From Yersinia massiliensis (GTDB taxonomy: Bacteria; Pseudomonadota; Gammaproteobacteria; Enterobacterales; Enterobacteriaceae), in the NCBI RefSeq assembly GCF_003048255.1, contig NZ_CP028487.1:1922001-1986000 (forward strand): a stretch of 64,000 nucleotides of DNA, given 5' to 3'. Within the stretch, counting starts at the first letter, position 1. Each line of letters opens with the position of its first letter. Positions 45,383-54,757 of the stretch are shown here, piece by piece. The translations under genes and the position numbers were made by a program. The notes under the pieces are model-generated. The model saw nothing but the letters and a program-made list of their open reading frames with translations. It had not been told where the DNA came from and searched no databases.

Positions 45383-45842
45383 GATAATTGGTGCGTCGGC
45401 CGGTACCGCGCTGGCGATCGCCGTAGTATTGCTTGGTGGTGATGATGGGTTAGAGGGCCGCAAGTATGTAGCTTACTACGATGTCGTCAATGTCCTCACT
45501 GTATGCGATGGCCACACTGGTAAAGACATCATCCCCAACAAAAAATATTCAGATGCTGAGTGCGACGCTTTATTGCAGAAAGACTTGGCCCCAGTACAGC
45601 GAACTGTCGATACCGCAGTAAAAGTTCCGCTGAGCAAATACCAGAAAGCTGCCCTGTACTCATTCACCTATAACGTTGGCCAGAGCGCATTTACTAAATC
45701 CACCCTGCTTAAAAAGCTCAACACTGGCGATATTAAAGGCGCTTGCGATGAGTTACGCCGTTGGACATACGCCGGTGGTAAGCCGTGGAAGGGATTACAG
45801 AACCGACGCGAGATAGAGAGGGAATTATGTTTAGCGGGTTAA
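45360..45842 (+). CDS. SAR endolysin (phage 21 R-like lysozyme)
   Basis: 160 residues. An N-terminal signal-anchor-release segment ([20 protein letters not shown]), then the GH24 core with [20 protein letters not shown] (catalytic Glu in GLEG) and DGHTGKDI. Ends with [20 protein letters not shown] as in phage 21 R. Degrades peptidoglycan after release from the membrane. Overlaps holin by 23 bases and Rz by 16 bases. Confidence 0.95.
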   Translation: MFPALRNKIIGASAGTALAIAVVLLGGDDGLEGRKYVAYYDVVNVLTVCDGHTGKDIIPNKKYSDAECDALLQKDLAPVQRTVDTAVKVPLSKYQKAALYSFTYNVGQSAFTKSTLLKKLNTGDIKGACDELRRWTYAGGKPWKGLQNRREIERELCLAG

Positions 45843-46219
45843 AGAACATATTTACCTACTTGCCAGCGCTGCTACTCATCATGCTGGCCGGCTTGTCGAT
45901 TCACTATTACAACCAAGCTGACGAATGGCACAACAAGGCAGATGCAGCAGCAAAAGAGCGTGACGAAGCCCGGTTTATTCTCAGCAACCAAGTCCGCATG
46001 GTTAACATCATCAACGATATTGCCAAGGCCAACGAGAATGACAAACAGAAAATTACTCAAGAGGGTGAGGCTCGCGTTGTTTACATTCGAGAGGCGATTA
46101 AAGGCGACGATTGTACTAATAATCTTGTTCCTGCTGCCGCTGCTGACCTCCTGCGGAAACACGCAAATCAAATACGTTCAGGTGCCACAGGTACCGATAC
46201 CAGCAAGCTTACTTTCTGA
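45827..46219 (+). CDS. Rz-like spanin, inner membrane subunit
   Basis: 130 residues from the ATG at 45827; the upstream ATG at 45785 is inside the endolysin. One N-terminal transmembrane segment ([20 protein letters not shown]) then a coiled-coil ([20 protein letters not shown]). Inner-membrane spanin for fusing inner and outer membranes at lysis. Confidence 0.9.
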   Translation: MFSGLKNIFTYLPALLLIMLAGLSIHYYNQADEWHNKADAAAKERDEARFILSNQVRMVNIINDIAKANENDKQKITQEGEARVVYIREAIKGDDCTNNLVPAAAADLLRKHANQIRSGATGTDTSKLTF

Positions 46220-46364
46220 CTGCATGCCGCCAGAGATACCCGAGGTATTAACTTGGGGTAACAGCCTATTGCTGAATGACACCTTGCTAACGGTGATAGA
46301 GCAGTGCAACGCAGACAAGGCGAGCATTAGGCAAATCGAATCAACCCGACAAGGTGATAAATAG
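46038..46364 (+). CDS. Rz1-like spanin, outer membrane lipoprotein
   Basis: 108 residues from the ATG at 46038, in a different frame from Rz and mostly nested in it; a TTG near 46076 is the alternative. Lipobox [20 protein letters not shown]. The mature protein is Pro-rich near the start and longer than lambda Rz1. It spans from the outer membrane to the Rz partner. Confidence 0.8.
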   Translation: MTNRKLLKRVRLALFTFERRLKATIVLIILFLLPLLTSCGNTQIKYVQVPQVPIPASLLSDCMPPEIPEVLTWGNSLLLNDTLLTVIEQCNADKASIRQIESTRQGDK

Positions 46365-46472
46365 AATTGTTCAACCCCGAAAGGAGTGTGGTCCAAATCT
46401 TAATGGCTGTAATCACAGCAAGTGGTCAAGCAACGTAGAGATACATAGCGAAGACTGCGAACCAGAAATTGA

Positions 46473-46498
46473 AGCTCGACTTAGGTCGGGCTTTTTTA
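46473..46498 (+). terminator. Intrinsic terminator after lysis genes
   Basis: GCTCGAC-TTA-GGTCGGGC followed by TTTTTT. It separates the lysis cassette from the rha transcription unit. Confidence 0.75.
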
Positions 46499-46546
46499 TG
46501 CAGTAAATCCAGCGCCCGCAGCGCACAACCCAAGACCTGTTTGATG

Positions 46547-46614
46547 TAGAGCCTGAGAGGACCAGTTATAGCTGGCGAGCTTCTTGGGGCTAGTTCTCTA
46601 TGCGGCAGGCTCTA
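46547..46614 (+). ncRNA. Structured leader upstream of rha
   Basis: TAGAGCCTG (46547-46555) and CAGGCTCTA (46606-46614) form a perfect 9-bp outer stem. It encloses the hairpin CCAG-TTATAG-CTGG (46562-46575) and a further weak stem, a multibranch layout. It ends 20 bases before the rha start, so it may control translation or be a small RNA. Not matched to a known family. Confidence 0.45.
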
Positions 46615-46633
46615 TTTCAAAAAGGTAATCGCC

Positions 46634-47320
46634 ATGCAATTAGTCGAAATTAAGAAATTTGATTTGGTTACTAACTCCGCCGCTATTGCTGAGGGAGTTC
46701 AAAAAGACCATAAACCAGTTATTCAGCTCATCAGGAAATACAAAGCAGACTTGGAAGAATTCGGAAGGGTGGAATTTGAAATGCGACCCTTTCAAACTGA
46801 TGGTGGTATGCAGAAGCAAGAAGTGGCACTTCTGAATGAGCAGCAAACCACTTTGCTGATAACGTACATGCGTAACAGCGATATCGTTCGTGCATTTAAA
46901 AAGCGACTGGTATCGGAATTCTTCAGGATGCGCGGTGCACTGGCTAGCAAGAAGTTAGATCGCAATACGTCACGACTCGAATACAAGCCAATGACTGACG
47001 CTATTAAGCATGAGCGCGAGGCTTTGGGTAAAACCATATCGCCCCACCATTTCAGTAATGAAGCCGATTTAATCAATCGAATCACTCTGGGTATGACATC
47101 AGCTAAGTTCCGAGTGCATAACGATATAGATAAGAAAGAGTCTATTCGTGACTACCTGACTCCTGAGCAAATCCACTGCATCACAGAACTACAACGTGCG
47201 AACACTGTGTTCATCAGCATGGGGTGGGAGTTCGATCACCGTAAAGAAGTGCTGAAAGGGATGTTTGAGCGAAACTACAAGGCTCCGCTCATTGAAGAGC
47301 AGCACCGGCTGGCGGCCTGA
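46634..47320 (+). CDS. Rha-family phage regulatory protein
   Basis: 228 residues. The N-terminal part HKPVIQLIRKYKADLEEFGR, VEFEMRPF and ITYMRNSDIVRAFKKRLVSE, FFRMR matches phage pRha domains. The C-terminal segment is a helical extension. Rha proteins regulate phage development and are often silenced by lysogeny. A ribosome site AAAAAGGTAATCGCC precedes the ATG. Confidence 0.88.
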   Translation: MQLVEIKKFDLVTNSAAIAEGVQKDHKPVIQLIRKYKADLEEFGRVEFEMRPFQTDGGMQKQEVALLNEQQTTLLITYMRNSDIVRAFKKRLVSEFFRMRGALASKKLDRNTSRLEYKPMTDAIKHEREALGKTISPHHFSNEADLINRITLGMTSAKFRVHNDIDKKESIRDYLTPEQIHCITELQRANTVFISMGWEFDHRKEVLKGMFERNYKAPLIEEQHRLAA

Positions 47321-47511
47321 TAACTTGATGATTTATGGGTTACGTAAAAGTTTTACGCGACCCCTAATCTATGGGTGCCATGACCTGCGCAAAATTGCGC
47401 TCACTGATTTTAAAGACAAATTAGAGAGCCACTTTCACAACGGCTCTCAATCATTACAGATACTGGTGATATAATGCTCAAGCCATAAGGCACAAAAATA
47501 TTGGAGTGAGC

Positions 47512-47838
47512 ATGAAAGACGGAATTTATAAGCTTATTTTTAATACGAACGTTAATCCGAATGGTCAGCTTGATGGGATTGTCACCGTTAGAGATGGGGC
47601 GATTAATGGCGGCGATTATGTGTGTTATTACAAGGGGTCGGTAGTTGGGGGTAAGGCGTCTGTTAAATCTGTCCCGCACAATAATCGTGATACCACGGCA
47701 TTTAATGGGAAGTATCCATTAGACCTTGAGCTATCTATCGAAGACCATGGCAACCATTATCTATTCAAAGGTCACATTAAAGATGATCGATCCCAAACCA
47801 TACATGGGCAGCTAAATTTCCTAAGTGATTTAGCTTAA
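47512..47838 (+). CDS. GrlR-family regulator-like protein
   Basis: 108 residues from the ATG at 47512 (a GTG at 47506 is possible). MKDGIYKLIFNTNVNPNGQL, GIVTVRDGAINGGDYVCYYK, a beta-rich lipocalin-like fold, matches GrlR, the negative regulator of type III secretion in attaching-effacing pathogens. Here it lies between rha and packaging genes. It probably binds a partner regulator; the partner is not evident in this window. Confidence 0.75.
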   Translation: MKDGIYKLIFNTNVNPNGQLDGIVTVRDGAINGGDYVCYYKGSVVGGKASVKSVPHNNRDTTAFNGKYPLDLELSIEDHGNHYLFKGHIKDDRSQTIHGQLNFLSDLA

Positions 47839-47847
47839 GTGTCAAGT

Positions 47848-47870
47848 TAACCGCCTACGGGCGGTTTTTT
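47848..47870 (+). terminator. Intrinsic terminator after grlR-like gene
   Basis: AACCGCC-TAC-GGGCGGTT followed by TTTT, directly downstream of the stop. Confidence 0.8.
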
Positions 47871-48003
47871 ATTGGATGCTATTTATAAAACTCTGCAAAA
47901 GGTGCTAACAAGTGCCTTTGACAGAATCTTATATAGATTTGCAATCATACTGGTCTCGCCATCACCGAGCGGGATACTTTACCAACCAGCGGAATATTCT
48001 GTT

Positions 48004-48639
48004 ATGGCTAATTCAGACACACAAATGAAGCGGCCATATCCACCACTATCATTCGTCAATGAGTTCAGGGCACACATTGAATTAGTTCCCGCCACTGAAG
48101 TGCTTGAGTGGGTTAATAGTCAAATACTCAGTGACGATGGCGAACTACACAATCCTGACCACAGTCACTTAATCGACGCTGACATAAAAATCATGTGGGC
48201 GTCATCTGCATTTGAAAAGCAGGGTCGCACTGTTCTTGGTCAAGCCGAGCAAGTAGCAATGAGAGCCGGCGGCTGGCAAAAGGCCCGAATGGAACAGCAG
48301 ATGTATGAATGGTTCGGTGATGTGCCGACATTCATCATTACTCTGGCTGCTGATTACTGCGCTCAATGCCCTGACCTTGATTTCTGTGCTCTGATAGAAC
48401 ATGAGCTATACCATATTTGCCACGCAAAGGACGAATTCGGCGCGCCCAAGTTTAATAAAGAAGGGCAGCCAGTATTGAAACTGCGCGGCCATGATGTCGA
48501 AGAGTTTGTTGGTGTGGTTCGTCGCTACGGCGCAAGCGTTGAAGTCCAAGAGATGATTGACGCAGCGAATAACAAACCCGAGGTCGGCAATCTCAACGTC
48601 GCAAGAGCGTGTGGGACGTGCCTGCTTAAATTAGCTTGA
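48004..48639 (+). CDS. Phage metallopeptidase-like protein
   Basis: 211 residues from the ATG at 48004; the open frame upstream to 47872 crosses the terminator and is unlikely. HExxH is in ALIEHELYHICHAKDEFG, with GHDVEEFVGVVRRYG downstream, as in the putative phage metallopeptidase domain often found just before terminase. Four cysteines (YCAQCPDLDFC) precede the motif. Role in head maturation or host attack not established. Confidence 0.78.
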   Translation: MANSDTQMKRPYPPLSFVNEFRAHIELVPATEVLEWVNSQILSDDGELHNPDHSHLIDADIKIMWASSAFEKQGRTVLGQAEQVAMRAGGWQKARMEQQMYEWFGDVPTFIITLAADYCAQCPDLDFCALIEHELYHICHAKDEFGAPKFNKEGQPVLKLRGHDVEEFVGVVRRYGASVEVQEMIDAANNKPEVGNLNVARACGTCLLKLA

Positions 48640-48672
48640 TTAGTTACATTACGTTAGTCATGGAGGATACCA

Positions 48673-49152
48673 ATGGCTGCATTAAAACCAGAGGTCAAAG
48701 CCTTCATCGTCCAGTCATTAGCCTGCTATGACACACCGTCGCAAGTAGTCGCCTTAGTGAAACAAGAATTCAGCCTCACGTTAACGCTTCAGCAGGTGTC
48801 GTCATACGACCCGACAAAGGCCATTGCGAAGAATCTCGGACAGAAATGGATAGACCTCTTCAACTCAACTCGTTCCCGCTTTCAAACTGAAATATCCGAC
48901 ATCCCAATCGCCAATCGCGCCTATCGACTTAGAGCGCTCGACCGCATGGCGACGAAGGCTGAGAGTATGAAGAACTTTGCGATGACTGCCCAACTAATGG
49001 AGCAGGCCGCAAAAGAGGTTGGTGATGCTTATAGCAACAAACACAAATTTGAGCACACAGGGAAAGATGGTGGCCCAATTGAGTCGGCAGCATTAACCAA
49101 GGATGAATACAAATTAGCTCGACGGGAGATGCTGGAGGATGACGACTGTTGA
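48673..49152 (+). CDS. Terminase small subunit (DUF2280)
   Basis: 159 residues. KPEVKAFIVQSLACYDTPSQ, VVALVKQEFSLTLTLQQVSS looks like an HTH and matches the DUF2280 family. It would bind pac/cos DNA and hand it to the large subunit. Overlaps the large terminase gene by 14 bases. GGAGGATACC precedes the ATG. Confidence 0.85.
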   Translation: MAALKPEVKAFIVQSLACYDTPSQVVALVKQEFSLTLTLQQVSSYDPTKAIAKNLGQKWIDLFNSTRSRFQTEISDIPIANRAYRLRALDRMATKAESMKNFAMTAQLMEQAAKEVGDAYSNKHKFEHTGKDGGPIESAALTKDEYKLARREMLEDDDC

Positions 49153-50617
49153 GCAAAGAAACTATGCGCGCAAAATAGAGTGTGAAGAAGATGGGCTGTA
49201 TTTCTCCAGGTACTTCTTCAAGCAACGTACTGGCGGCAAGATGATTGTCGCACCACATCATCAAGTCATTAACGATACGTTAGAGCGAGTGGTGAGCGGC
49301 GAGATACAACGCCTGATTATCAACGTTCCTCCCGGATACACAAAAACAGAATTGGCGACGATCAACATGATCGCCCATGGCATTGCTTTAAATGCCCGCG
49401 CTCGCTTTATGCATTTATCTTACTCGCACAACCTTGCATTACTCAATTCCTCCACAGCGCGCGCTATCGTGAAATCGAAAGCGTATCAAGATATGTGGCC
49501 CATGGCGCTGCGTGATGACTCTGACAGCAAGGCTATGTGGTGGACGGAGCAGGGTGGTGGTGTATATGCCTCATCTGCCGCTGGGCAGGTTACCGGATTT
49601 CGTGCCGGGCATATGGAGGACGGTTTTCAGGGCGCATTGATTATTGATGATCCAGTCAAGCCAGACGATGCCTACTCAGAAACAGTGAGGGGGGGAGTTA
49701 ACAACCGGTTCAACGAAACAATCAAATCTCGCCTGGCTGTTGAAACAACCCCGATGATTGTCATTATGCAGCGCATCCACTACCACGATCTGAGTGGTTA
49801 CCTGCTGCGTGGTGGATCTGGCGAAATGTGGCACCACCTCAACCTCCCTGTAATCATCGACAATAGCCAGAGTTACAGCGAGCAATACCCGGATAACACT
49901 CACTCAATCCCAATTGAACACGGATTATCTGATGGTTGGCTATGGCCGTTTAAGCATAACGAATCACACCGAGTAGCATTGTTCTCCCATCGTCGTACCG
50001 CTGAAGCACAGTACATGCAACAGCCGCGCCGGTTTAATGCTGAGGGCGCTTTATGGACTGAGGGAATGATTGCTGCTGCCAGAGAATTAAACATTAGTGA
50101 AAATCTATCGAGAACAGTAATAGCAATTGACCCTCAAGCGACCAACAGTGAAGAGAGTGACGAAACTGGGATTATCGCCGCCAGCGCGTACGGATCGGAA
50201 GACAGGAAGCAATATTCAGCCGATGGCGACTATAGCGGGAAGTATTCTCCTAACGGTTGGGCCACTCGTTCAATGGATGCCTACAAACAGCATGATGCCG
50301 ATGCTATCGTCATTGAAACTAACCAAGGCGGCGATATGGCGGAAGAAACGCTTCGCAACGCCGGTTTCAAAGATCGCATTATCCGAGTTCACGCCAGCAA
50401 GGGTAAGTTTGCCAGAGCAGAACCTATATCGGCTCTGTACGCTCAGGGTCGCGTAGCGCATCGCGGCAACCTCTATCAACTTGAAAATCAGATGATGGAA
50501 TATGTTCCAACCACTTCAAAGAAATCGCCAGATAGGCTTGATGCGATGGTGTGGGCGATGACAGAACTTAGTGGATATCAGCCAGTAGGGATGATGCTTC
50601 CTAGTCGATTGCGTTAG
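49139..50617 (+). CDS. Terminase large subunit
   Basis: 492 residues. Walker A-like IINVPPGYTKTELATINMIA, Walker B ALIIDDPVKPDDAYSE and the C-terminal nuclease domain with VIAIDPQATNSEESDETGII and DAIVIETNQGGDMAEETLRN. Packages DNA into proheads. The end DRLDAMVWAMTELSG is the standard terminase tail. Confidence 0.96.
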   Translation: MTTVEQRNYARKIECEEDGLYFSRYFFKQRTGGKMIVAPHHQVINDTLERVVSGEIQRLIINVPPGYTKTELATINMIAHGIALNARARFMHLSYSHNLALLNSSTARAIVKSKAYQDMWPMALRDDSDSKAMWWTEQGGGVYASSAAGQVTGFRAGHMEDGFQGALIIDDPVKPDDAYSETVRGGVNNRFNETIKSRLAVETTPMIVIMQRIHYHDLSGYLLRGGSGEMWHHLNLPVIIDNSQSYSEQYPDNTHSIPIEHGLSDGWLWPFKHNESHRVALFSHRRTAEAQYMQQPRRFNAEGALWTEGMIAAARELNISENLSRTVIAIDPQATNSEESDETGIIAASAYGSEDRKQYSADGDYSGKYSPNGWATRSMDAYKQHDADAIVIETNQGGDMAEETLRNAGFKDRIIRVHASKGKFARAEPISALYAQGRVAHRGNLYQLENQMMEYVPTTSKKSPDRLDAMVWAMTELSGYQPVGMMLPSRLR

Positions 50618-50639
50618 GAAGCTATTTTAATGCGAGGTA

Positions 50640-50762
50640 ATGATGCAAGTCGATTTCCTTCCAACTTTTGCGCTTGGATTTGCACTCGGACAGAACCCGC
50701 CGTCGCCAAAATCTTTTATGAAACCGGCCGCAACTCCGGAACCACCACCGAAAAAACCTTAA
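50640..50762 (+). CDS. Hypothetical small phage protein
   Basis: 40 residues (MMQVDFLPTFALGFALGQNP at the start), a hydrophobic N-terminus and Pro/Lys C-terminus. Lies between terminase and portal, where such short ORFs are common. No function recognised. Confidence 0.5.
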   Translation: MMQVDFLPTFALGFALGQNPPSPKSFMKPAATPEPPPKKP

Positions 50763-50772
50763 CGGATACAGC

Positions 50773-52149
50773 ATGACAGATAAATTACAGCTTGCTGTTA
50801 ACCATGCATTGCAGATTAACAGCGCAATAAGTGAGTCAGCTATAGCTCGTGCTCGCATGGGCCTGCTCGATGTCGGCATGGGGCTTGACGCTAAGCGTGC
50901 TAACGCATGGTGTGAGTATGGATTCAAGCAAGAGCTAACTTTTTACGATCTCTACAGGCTCTATCGTCGCGGTGGTATTGCTCACGGAGCGGTAAACAAA
51001 CTCGTTGGTACGTGCTGGCTTAGTAATCCAGAGATTATCGAAGGTGAAGAAAAGGATGAATCAGGTGCGGTCACTGCGTGGGAAAAAAGCTTAAAAGCCG
51101 TATTCACTAATCGCTTATGGCAACAATTCGCTGATGCCGACATGCGGCGATTGGTTGGCCGATATTCCGGGATATTGCTTCATGTTCGTGATGAAGCTAA
51201 TTGGAATACACCCGTAGTTAAGGGGAGAGGCCTAGAGAAGATCACGCCAGCATGGGCAGGAACATTGGAACCGGTTGAATGGGACACGGATTTGAATTCC
51301 ACAACATACGGCAATCCGAAGATGTGGCAATACAAAGAAACACTCCCAAGTGGGGCGAGTCGGCGTGTAAAAATTCACCCTGACCGAGTTTTCATCCTCG
51401 GCGACTACAGTAGTGATGCTATCGGATTCCTTGAGCCTGCATATAACGCCTTTGTTAGCCTAGAAAAGGTTGAGGGTGGGTCTGGTGAGTCATTCCTCAA
51501 AAACGCCGCCAGACAGCTTAATCTTAACTTTGAAAAGGAAATAAACTTTATCAATCTCGCCTCCCTTTATGGCGTTAGTGTTGATGAGCTTCAGGATAAG
51601 TTCAACGAAGCAGCTACTGAGATCAACCGGGGGAATGATGTTCTTTTGACAACTCAGGGCGCGAGTGTGACGCCACTTGTCACAGCGGTGGCAGACCCTG
51701 AGCCAACTTATAACGTTAACCTGCAAACTGTTTCATCTGCTGTTGATATCCCTGCGCGAATCTTGGCTATGTCTCAAACCGGTGAGCGGGCGAGTACAGA
51801 AGATAATCGCTACTTCAACACGCGATGCCAGTCCCGCCGCAATCGCGCTCTTTCATTTGATATTGAGGATTTCTGCAACAAGCTAATCTACCTCGGCATT
51901 ATTGATTCGGTATCAATGAAAACGGTTATCTGGGATGAGCTGAACGAGCAAACAGCATCCGAGAAGTTGGATAGTGCTGTGAAGATGTCACAAATCAATA
52001 ACTCATCGATGGCAACTGGCGAGGCAGTATTTAGTGGTGAAGAGATTCGCGTTGCGGCAGGTTATGAACCGGATGGTGTAGAGCCATTAGGAGAGACGAG
52101 CGATGGCGATGAAACCAAAGCCAGCGATAATCCCGAAGAACAAGAGTGA
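50773..52149 (+). CDS. Portal protein (DUF1073)
   Basis: 458 residues. ELTFYDLYRLYRRGGIAHGA, VNKLVGTCW, KIHPDRVFILGDYSSDAIGF and PARILAMSQTGERASTEDNR fit DUF1073 portals. Forms the dodecameric vertex ring for DNA passage. No additional anti-CBASS (Acb1) domain seen. It overlaps the minor head gene. Confidence 0.9.
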   Translation: MTDKLQLAVNHALQINSAISESAIARARMGLLDVGMGLDAKRANAWCEYGFKQELTFYDLYRLYRRGGIAHGAVNKLVGTCWLSNPEIIEGEEKDESGAVTAWEKSLKAVFTNRLWQQFADADMRRLVGRYSGILLHVRDEANWNTPVVKGRGLEKITPAWAGTLEPVEWDTDLNSTTYGNPKMWQYKETLPSGASRRVKIHPDRVFILGDYSSDAIGFLEPAYNAFVSLEKVEGGSGESFLKNAARQLNLNFEKEINFINLASLYGVSVDELQDKFNEAATEINRGNDVLLTTQGASVTPLVTAVADPEPTYNVNLQTVSSAVDIPARILAMSQTGERASTEDNRYFNTRCQSRRNRALSFDIEDFCNKLIYLGIIDSVSMKTVIWDELNEQTASEKLDSAVKMSQINNSSMATGEAVFSGEEIRVAAGYEPDGVEPLGETSDGDETKASDNPEEQE

Positions 52150-53026
52150 TCCGACAGGACTTAATACGTTAGAACGAAAGGCGATGGCAGATTTCGCCAG
52201 GCGCTTAAGGAAGGTTCAAAAAGCCTACATCGACGCATTAGACAGATTCCCAGCCGCACCAGTAGTTAACCGCAGATACGAATACCAACTTGACACGCTA
52301 CTACTCAACATCATCTTGAATGATGCGAGTGTGCTCGTCGATGCCGTTCTCTTAGAGGGTGGGCAAAGCTATCTGTGGTTTTCTGAGGATTATGTCGAGC
52401 CTGCTGCGATACGCGGCACCAACCAGGCATACGTTAATCTTAGCCAGCAATCAGCCACCTATGCTGCAAGTCGTGAATCTCTGCAAGCCATCCTCTTGAG
52501 TACCCCGTATCAGCGCCGCATGGCCCTTACTTATGCGCGAGTATTTGAAGAGATGAAGGGGTTCACCGCTAAGACTAAGCAGCAAATGGCTAGAGTGCTC
52601 ACCGATGGAATAGGTAGAGGACTCAACCCGAAAGAAGTAGCACGTAATCTGCGTGACCAAATCGGGGTTGAAACGCGACGAGCTAATCGTATAGCGCAGA
52701 CCGAAATACCCGGTGCATTAAGGCGGGCGAGATGGGAAGAAGCGGAAGATGCGCAAAGTATCGGACTCAAAACGATGCTCGTTCATATATCTGCATTATT
52801 GCCTACCACGCGCAGGACACATGCGGCTCGACACTCACATCTGTACACCATCGAAGAGGTACGTGACTGGTATGCGGTTAATGGCAACTCAATCAACTGT
52901 CATTGCAGCCAAGTTGAAACGCTGGTTGACGATCGAGGAAAGCCGTTAGCCCCTTCAATTATTGAAAAGCTTAAAGAGGAACGCAAACAAATGGCTGAAC
53001 GAGGCTATCCGTGGGCTGAGGAATAA
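52103..53026 (+). CDS. Minor head protein (SPP1 gp7-like morphogenesis)
   Basis: 307 residues. Central Phage_Mu_F-type region TDGIGRGLNPKEVARNLRDQ, RANRIAQTEIPGALRRARWE and the C-terminal HSHLYTIEEVRDWYAVNGNS, INCHCSQV. Participates in head assembly or DNA injection. Overlaps portal by 47 bases. Confidence 0.88.
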   Translation: MAMKPKPAIIPKNKSDPTGLNTLERKAMADFARRLRKVQKAYIDALDRFPAAPVVNRRYEYQLDTLLLNIILNDASVLVDAVLLEGGQSYLWFSEDYVEPAAIRGTNQAYVNLSQQSATYAASRESLQAILLSTPYQRRMALTYARVFEEMKGFTAKTKQQMARVLTDGIGRGLNPKEVARNLRDQIGVETRRANRIAQTEIPGALRRARWEEAEDAQSIGLKTMLVHISALLPTTRRTHAARHSHLYTIEEVRDWYAVNGNSINCHCSQVETLVDDRGKPLAPSIIEKLKEERKQMAERGYPWAEE

Positions 53027-53029
53027 ATC

Positions 53030-54307
53030 ATGTCAATTCAGGTAAACATCACCACAAGGGTGAATAACAAATCAATTCGGCGTGAGACATACAACGGCAA
53101 AGAGCACTGGGTTTTGCCTAGCTACACGCTTCCGGCCAATGTGGTCATGAATGGCGGGCTGTACACATCAGAACAGATTGATGCTCATTATTCTGGACTT
53201 GAGGGGACATTAGCACCACTCGGCCATCCAGAGGTTAATGGTGCTTTCGTCTCAGCATTCAGCGCTGAGGGTATTAATCAGGGCCATATTGGCGCATGGA
53301 ACCGCAACGTTAAGAAATCAGGCAACCGCATCTATGTAGAGAAATGGGTGGATGTTGAGGTTGCCAAGCGATCTGATGGTGGACGAGAACTTCTGGCTCG
53401 GGTGGAAGCTATCGAACGAGGCGAAGATGTTCCGCCAATTCACAGTAGTGTCGCTGCTTTCCTTAATGAAATTGAGCCGAGTGAACAGCAGCGTGCGCTG
53501 GGGGCTAACTGGGTGGCGGATATTGTTCGCATGGATCATGACGCCATCCTACTGCATGAAGTCGGAGCCGCGACGCCGGAGCAAGGTGTTGGCTTAATGG
53601 TTAACGCTGATCTAGCAACACCATTACAAGTTAATTCTGGCGCACTGATTGGTGAATCATTTCGTGAGCGTGAACGCCGGTTAGAGAAAGCTGCAAAAGA
53701 CCGATTCGCGCCTGGTGATAACGATTATGCATGGATTGCCGACTTCACGGATTCTCAGGCAGTCATCATCAAGAACGGCGGTGATGCGCAAGTCTACGGC
53801 TACAAATCTGAAGGTGGGAAAATTACCTTTTCCGACACAGGAACAGTGGTAACCCGCCAAGAGTCATGGGTTTCCATCATCGCAAACAAAGTTAAATCCC
53901 TTTTTACTCCGCAGGATTCACCTGCAACCAATAGCAATAATACGGAGGGCGACATGCCTTTAACCAAAGAAGAAATGGAACAAATCGGCAGCATGATTGG
54001 TGAGGCTGTGGCTACCAATACAGAAAAGGCATTGAAGCCACTTTCTGACAAGGTTGATGCGCTACAAGCTAACCATAAAACGCTATCAGACACGCTGACC
54101 GCTAACTCACGCGCCGAAGAAGTAACAAAGCGCGCAGAAGTAGCGAAGGTTCACGGTGAAATCGTGGCTAATGCTCTATCGGGCGAGGCTCTGGATGCAA
54201 TGTTTAAGTCGTTAGGCAAAGCCGCGCCGCTTGGTACTAATTCAGCGCAAATTCAGACAGAAACTGGCGCACCTGACCCAGCAACCCATTTCGGAGGTGC
54301 TAAATAA
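53030..54307 (+). CDS. DUF2213 phage protein, protease/scaffold-like
   Basis: 425 residues. The N-terminal part TYNGKEHWVLPSYTLPANVV, MNGGLYTSEQIDAHYSG, LAPLGHPEVN is DUF2213, found before the capsid of many phages and likely a prohead protease. The C-terminal 130 residues are a helical scaffold-like tail (TKEEMEQIGSMIGEAVATNT). The combined architecture suggests a protease-scaffold protein; catalytic residues not assigned. Confidence 0.82.
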   Translation: MSIQVNITTRVNNKSIRRETYNGKEHWVLPSYTLPANVVMNGGLYTSEQIDAHYSGLEGTLAPLGHPEVNGAFVSAFSAEGINQGHIGAWNRNVKKSGNRIYVEKWVDVEVAKRSDGGRELLARVEAIERGEDVPPIHSSVAAFLNEIEPSEQQRALGANWVADIVRMDHDAILLHEVGAATPEQGVGLMVNADLATPLQVNSGALIGESFRERERRLEKAAKDRFAPGDNDYAWIADFTDSQAVIIKNGGDAQVYGYKSEGGKITFSDTGTVVTRQESWVSIIANKVKSLFTPQDSPATNSNNTEGDMPLTKEEMEQIGSMIGEAVATNTEKALKPLSDKVDALQANHKTLSDTLTANSRAEEVTKRAEVAKVHGEIVANALSGEALDAMFKSLGKAAPLGTNSAQIQTETGAPDPATHFGGAK

Positions 54308-54747
54308 TGGCTCGTTATCGTCGCGTTAATATTGACGGTGATTCCCTGTTCAAAACGGAAACCCGTAAAACCGCTGCTGCACTTTATCCAGGCACTTTTA
54401 TTGTGATCAACGGTAGCAAGCTGTTTGCACAGGCAACAACTCCAGTTGGCCGTATGTACGTGCTGGACAATGCATACCATGAAGGCTTGGGTATCACTGA
54501 CCAGATCCCTTCAGGACACTCTGCCATTGGCAACTACTTGGAGGAAGGTCGTGAGTTTGCTGTGCGTGTAGCTGCTGGAACTTATGTCAAAGATCAACCG
54601 ATCACCGTTGTTGCAGGCTTGGCCGCCGCTGTTCCTGCCACCGCAGGCACTTACAAGGTTATTGGCTATTGCCAAGATGCTGTAGTGACTACCGCAGTTG
54701 ACTTTATTCGCATCCGCGTTCGCGCTGACAGCGTTACTGTTTCTTAA
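54307..54747 (+). CDS. Putative capsid decoration protein
   Basis: 146 residues, beta-rich (TFIVINGSKLFAQATTPVGR, YVLDNAYHEGLGITDQIPSG). Position just before the major capsid gene is that of decoration or head-fibre proteins. Name inferred from position. Confidence 0.6.
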   Translation: MARYRRVNIDGDSLFKTETRKTAAALYPGTFIVINGSKLFAQATTPVGRMYVLDNAYHEGLGITDQIPSGHSAIGNYLEEGREFAVRVAAGTYVKDQPITVVAGLAAAVPATAGTYKVIGYCQDAVVTTAVDFIRIRVRADSVTVS

Positions 54748-54757
54748 GGAGAATCAG

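Noticed and set aside
50773..52149. Anti-CBASS Acb1-type domain at the portal C-terminus
   Set aside because: Some DUF1073 portals carry one; here the C-terminus is a short acidic tail without such a domain.
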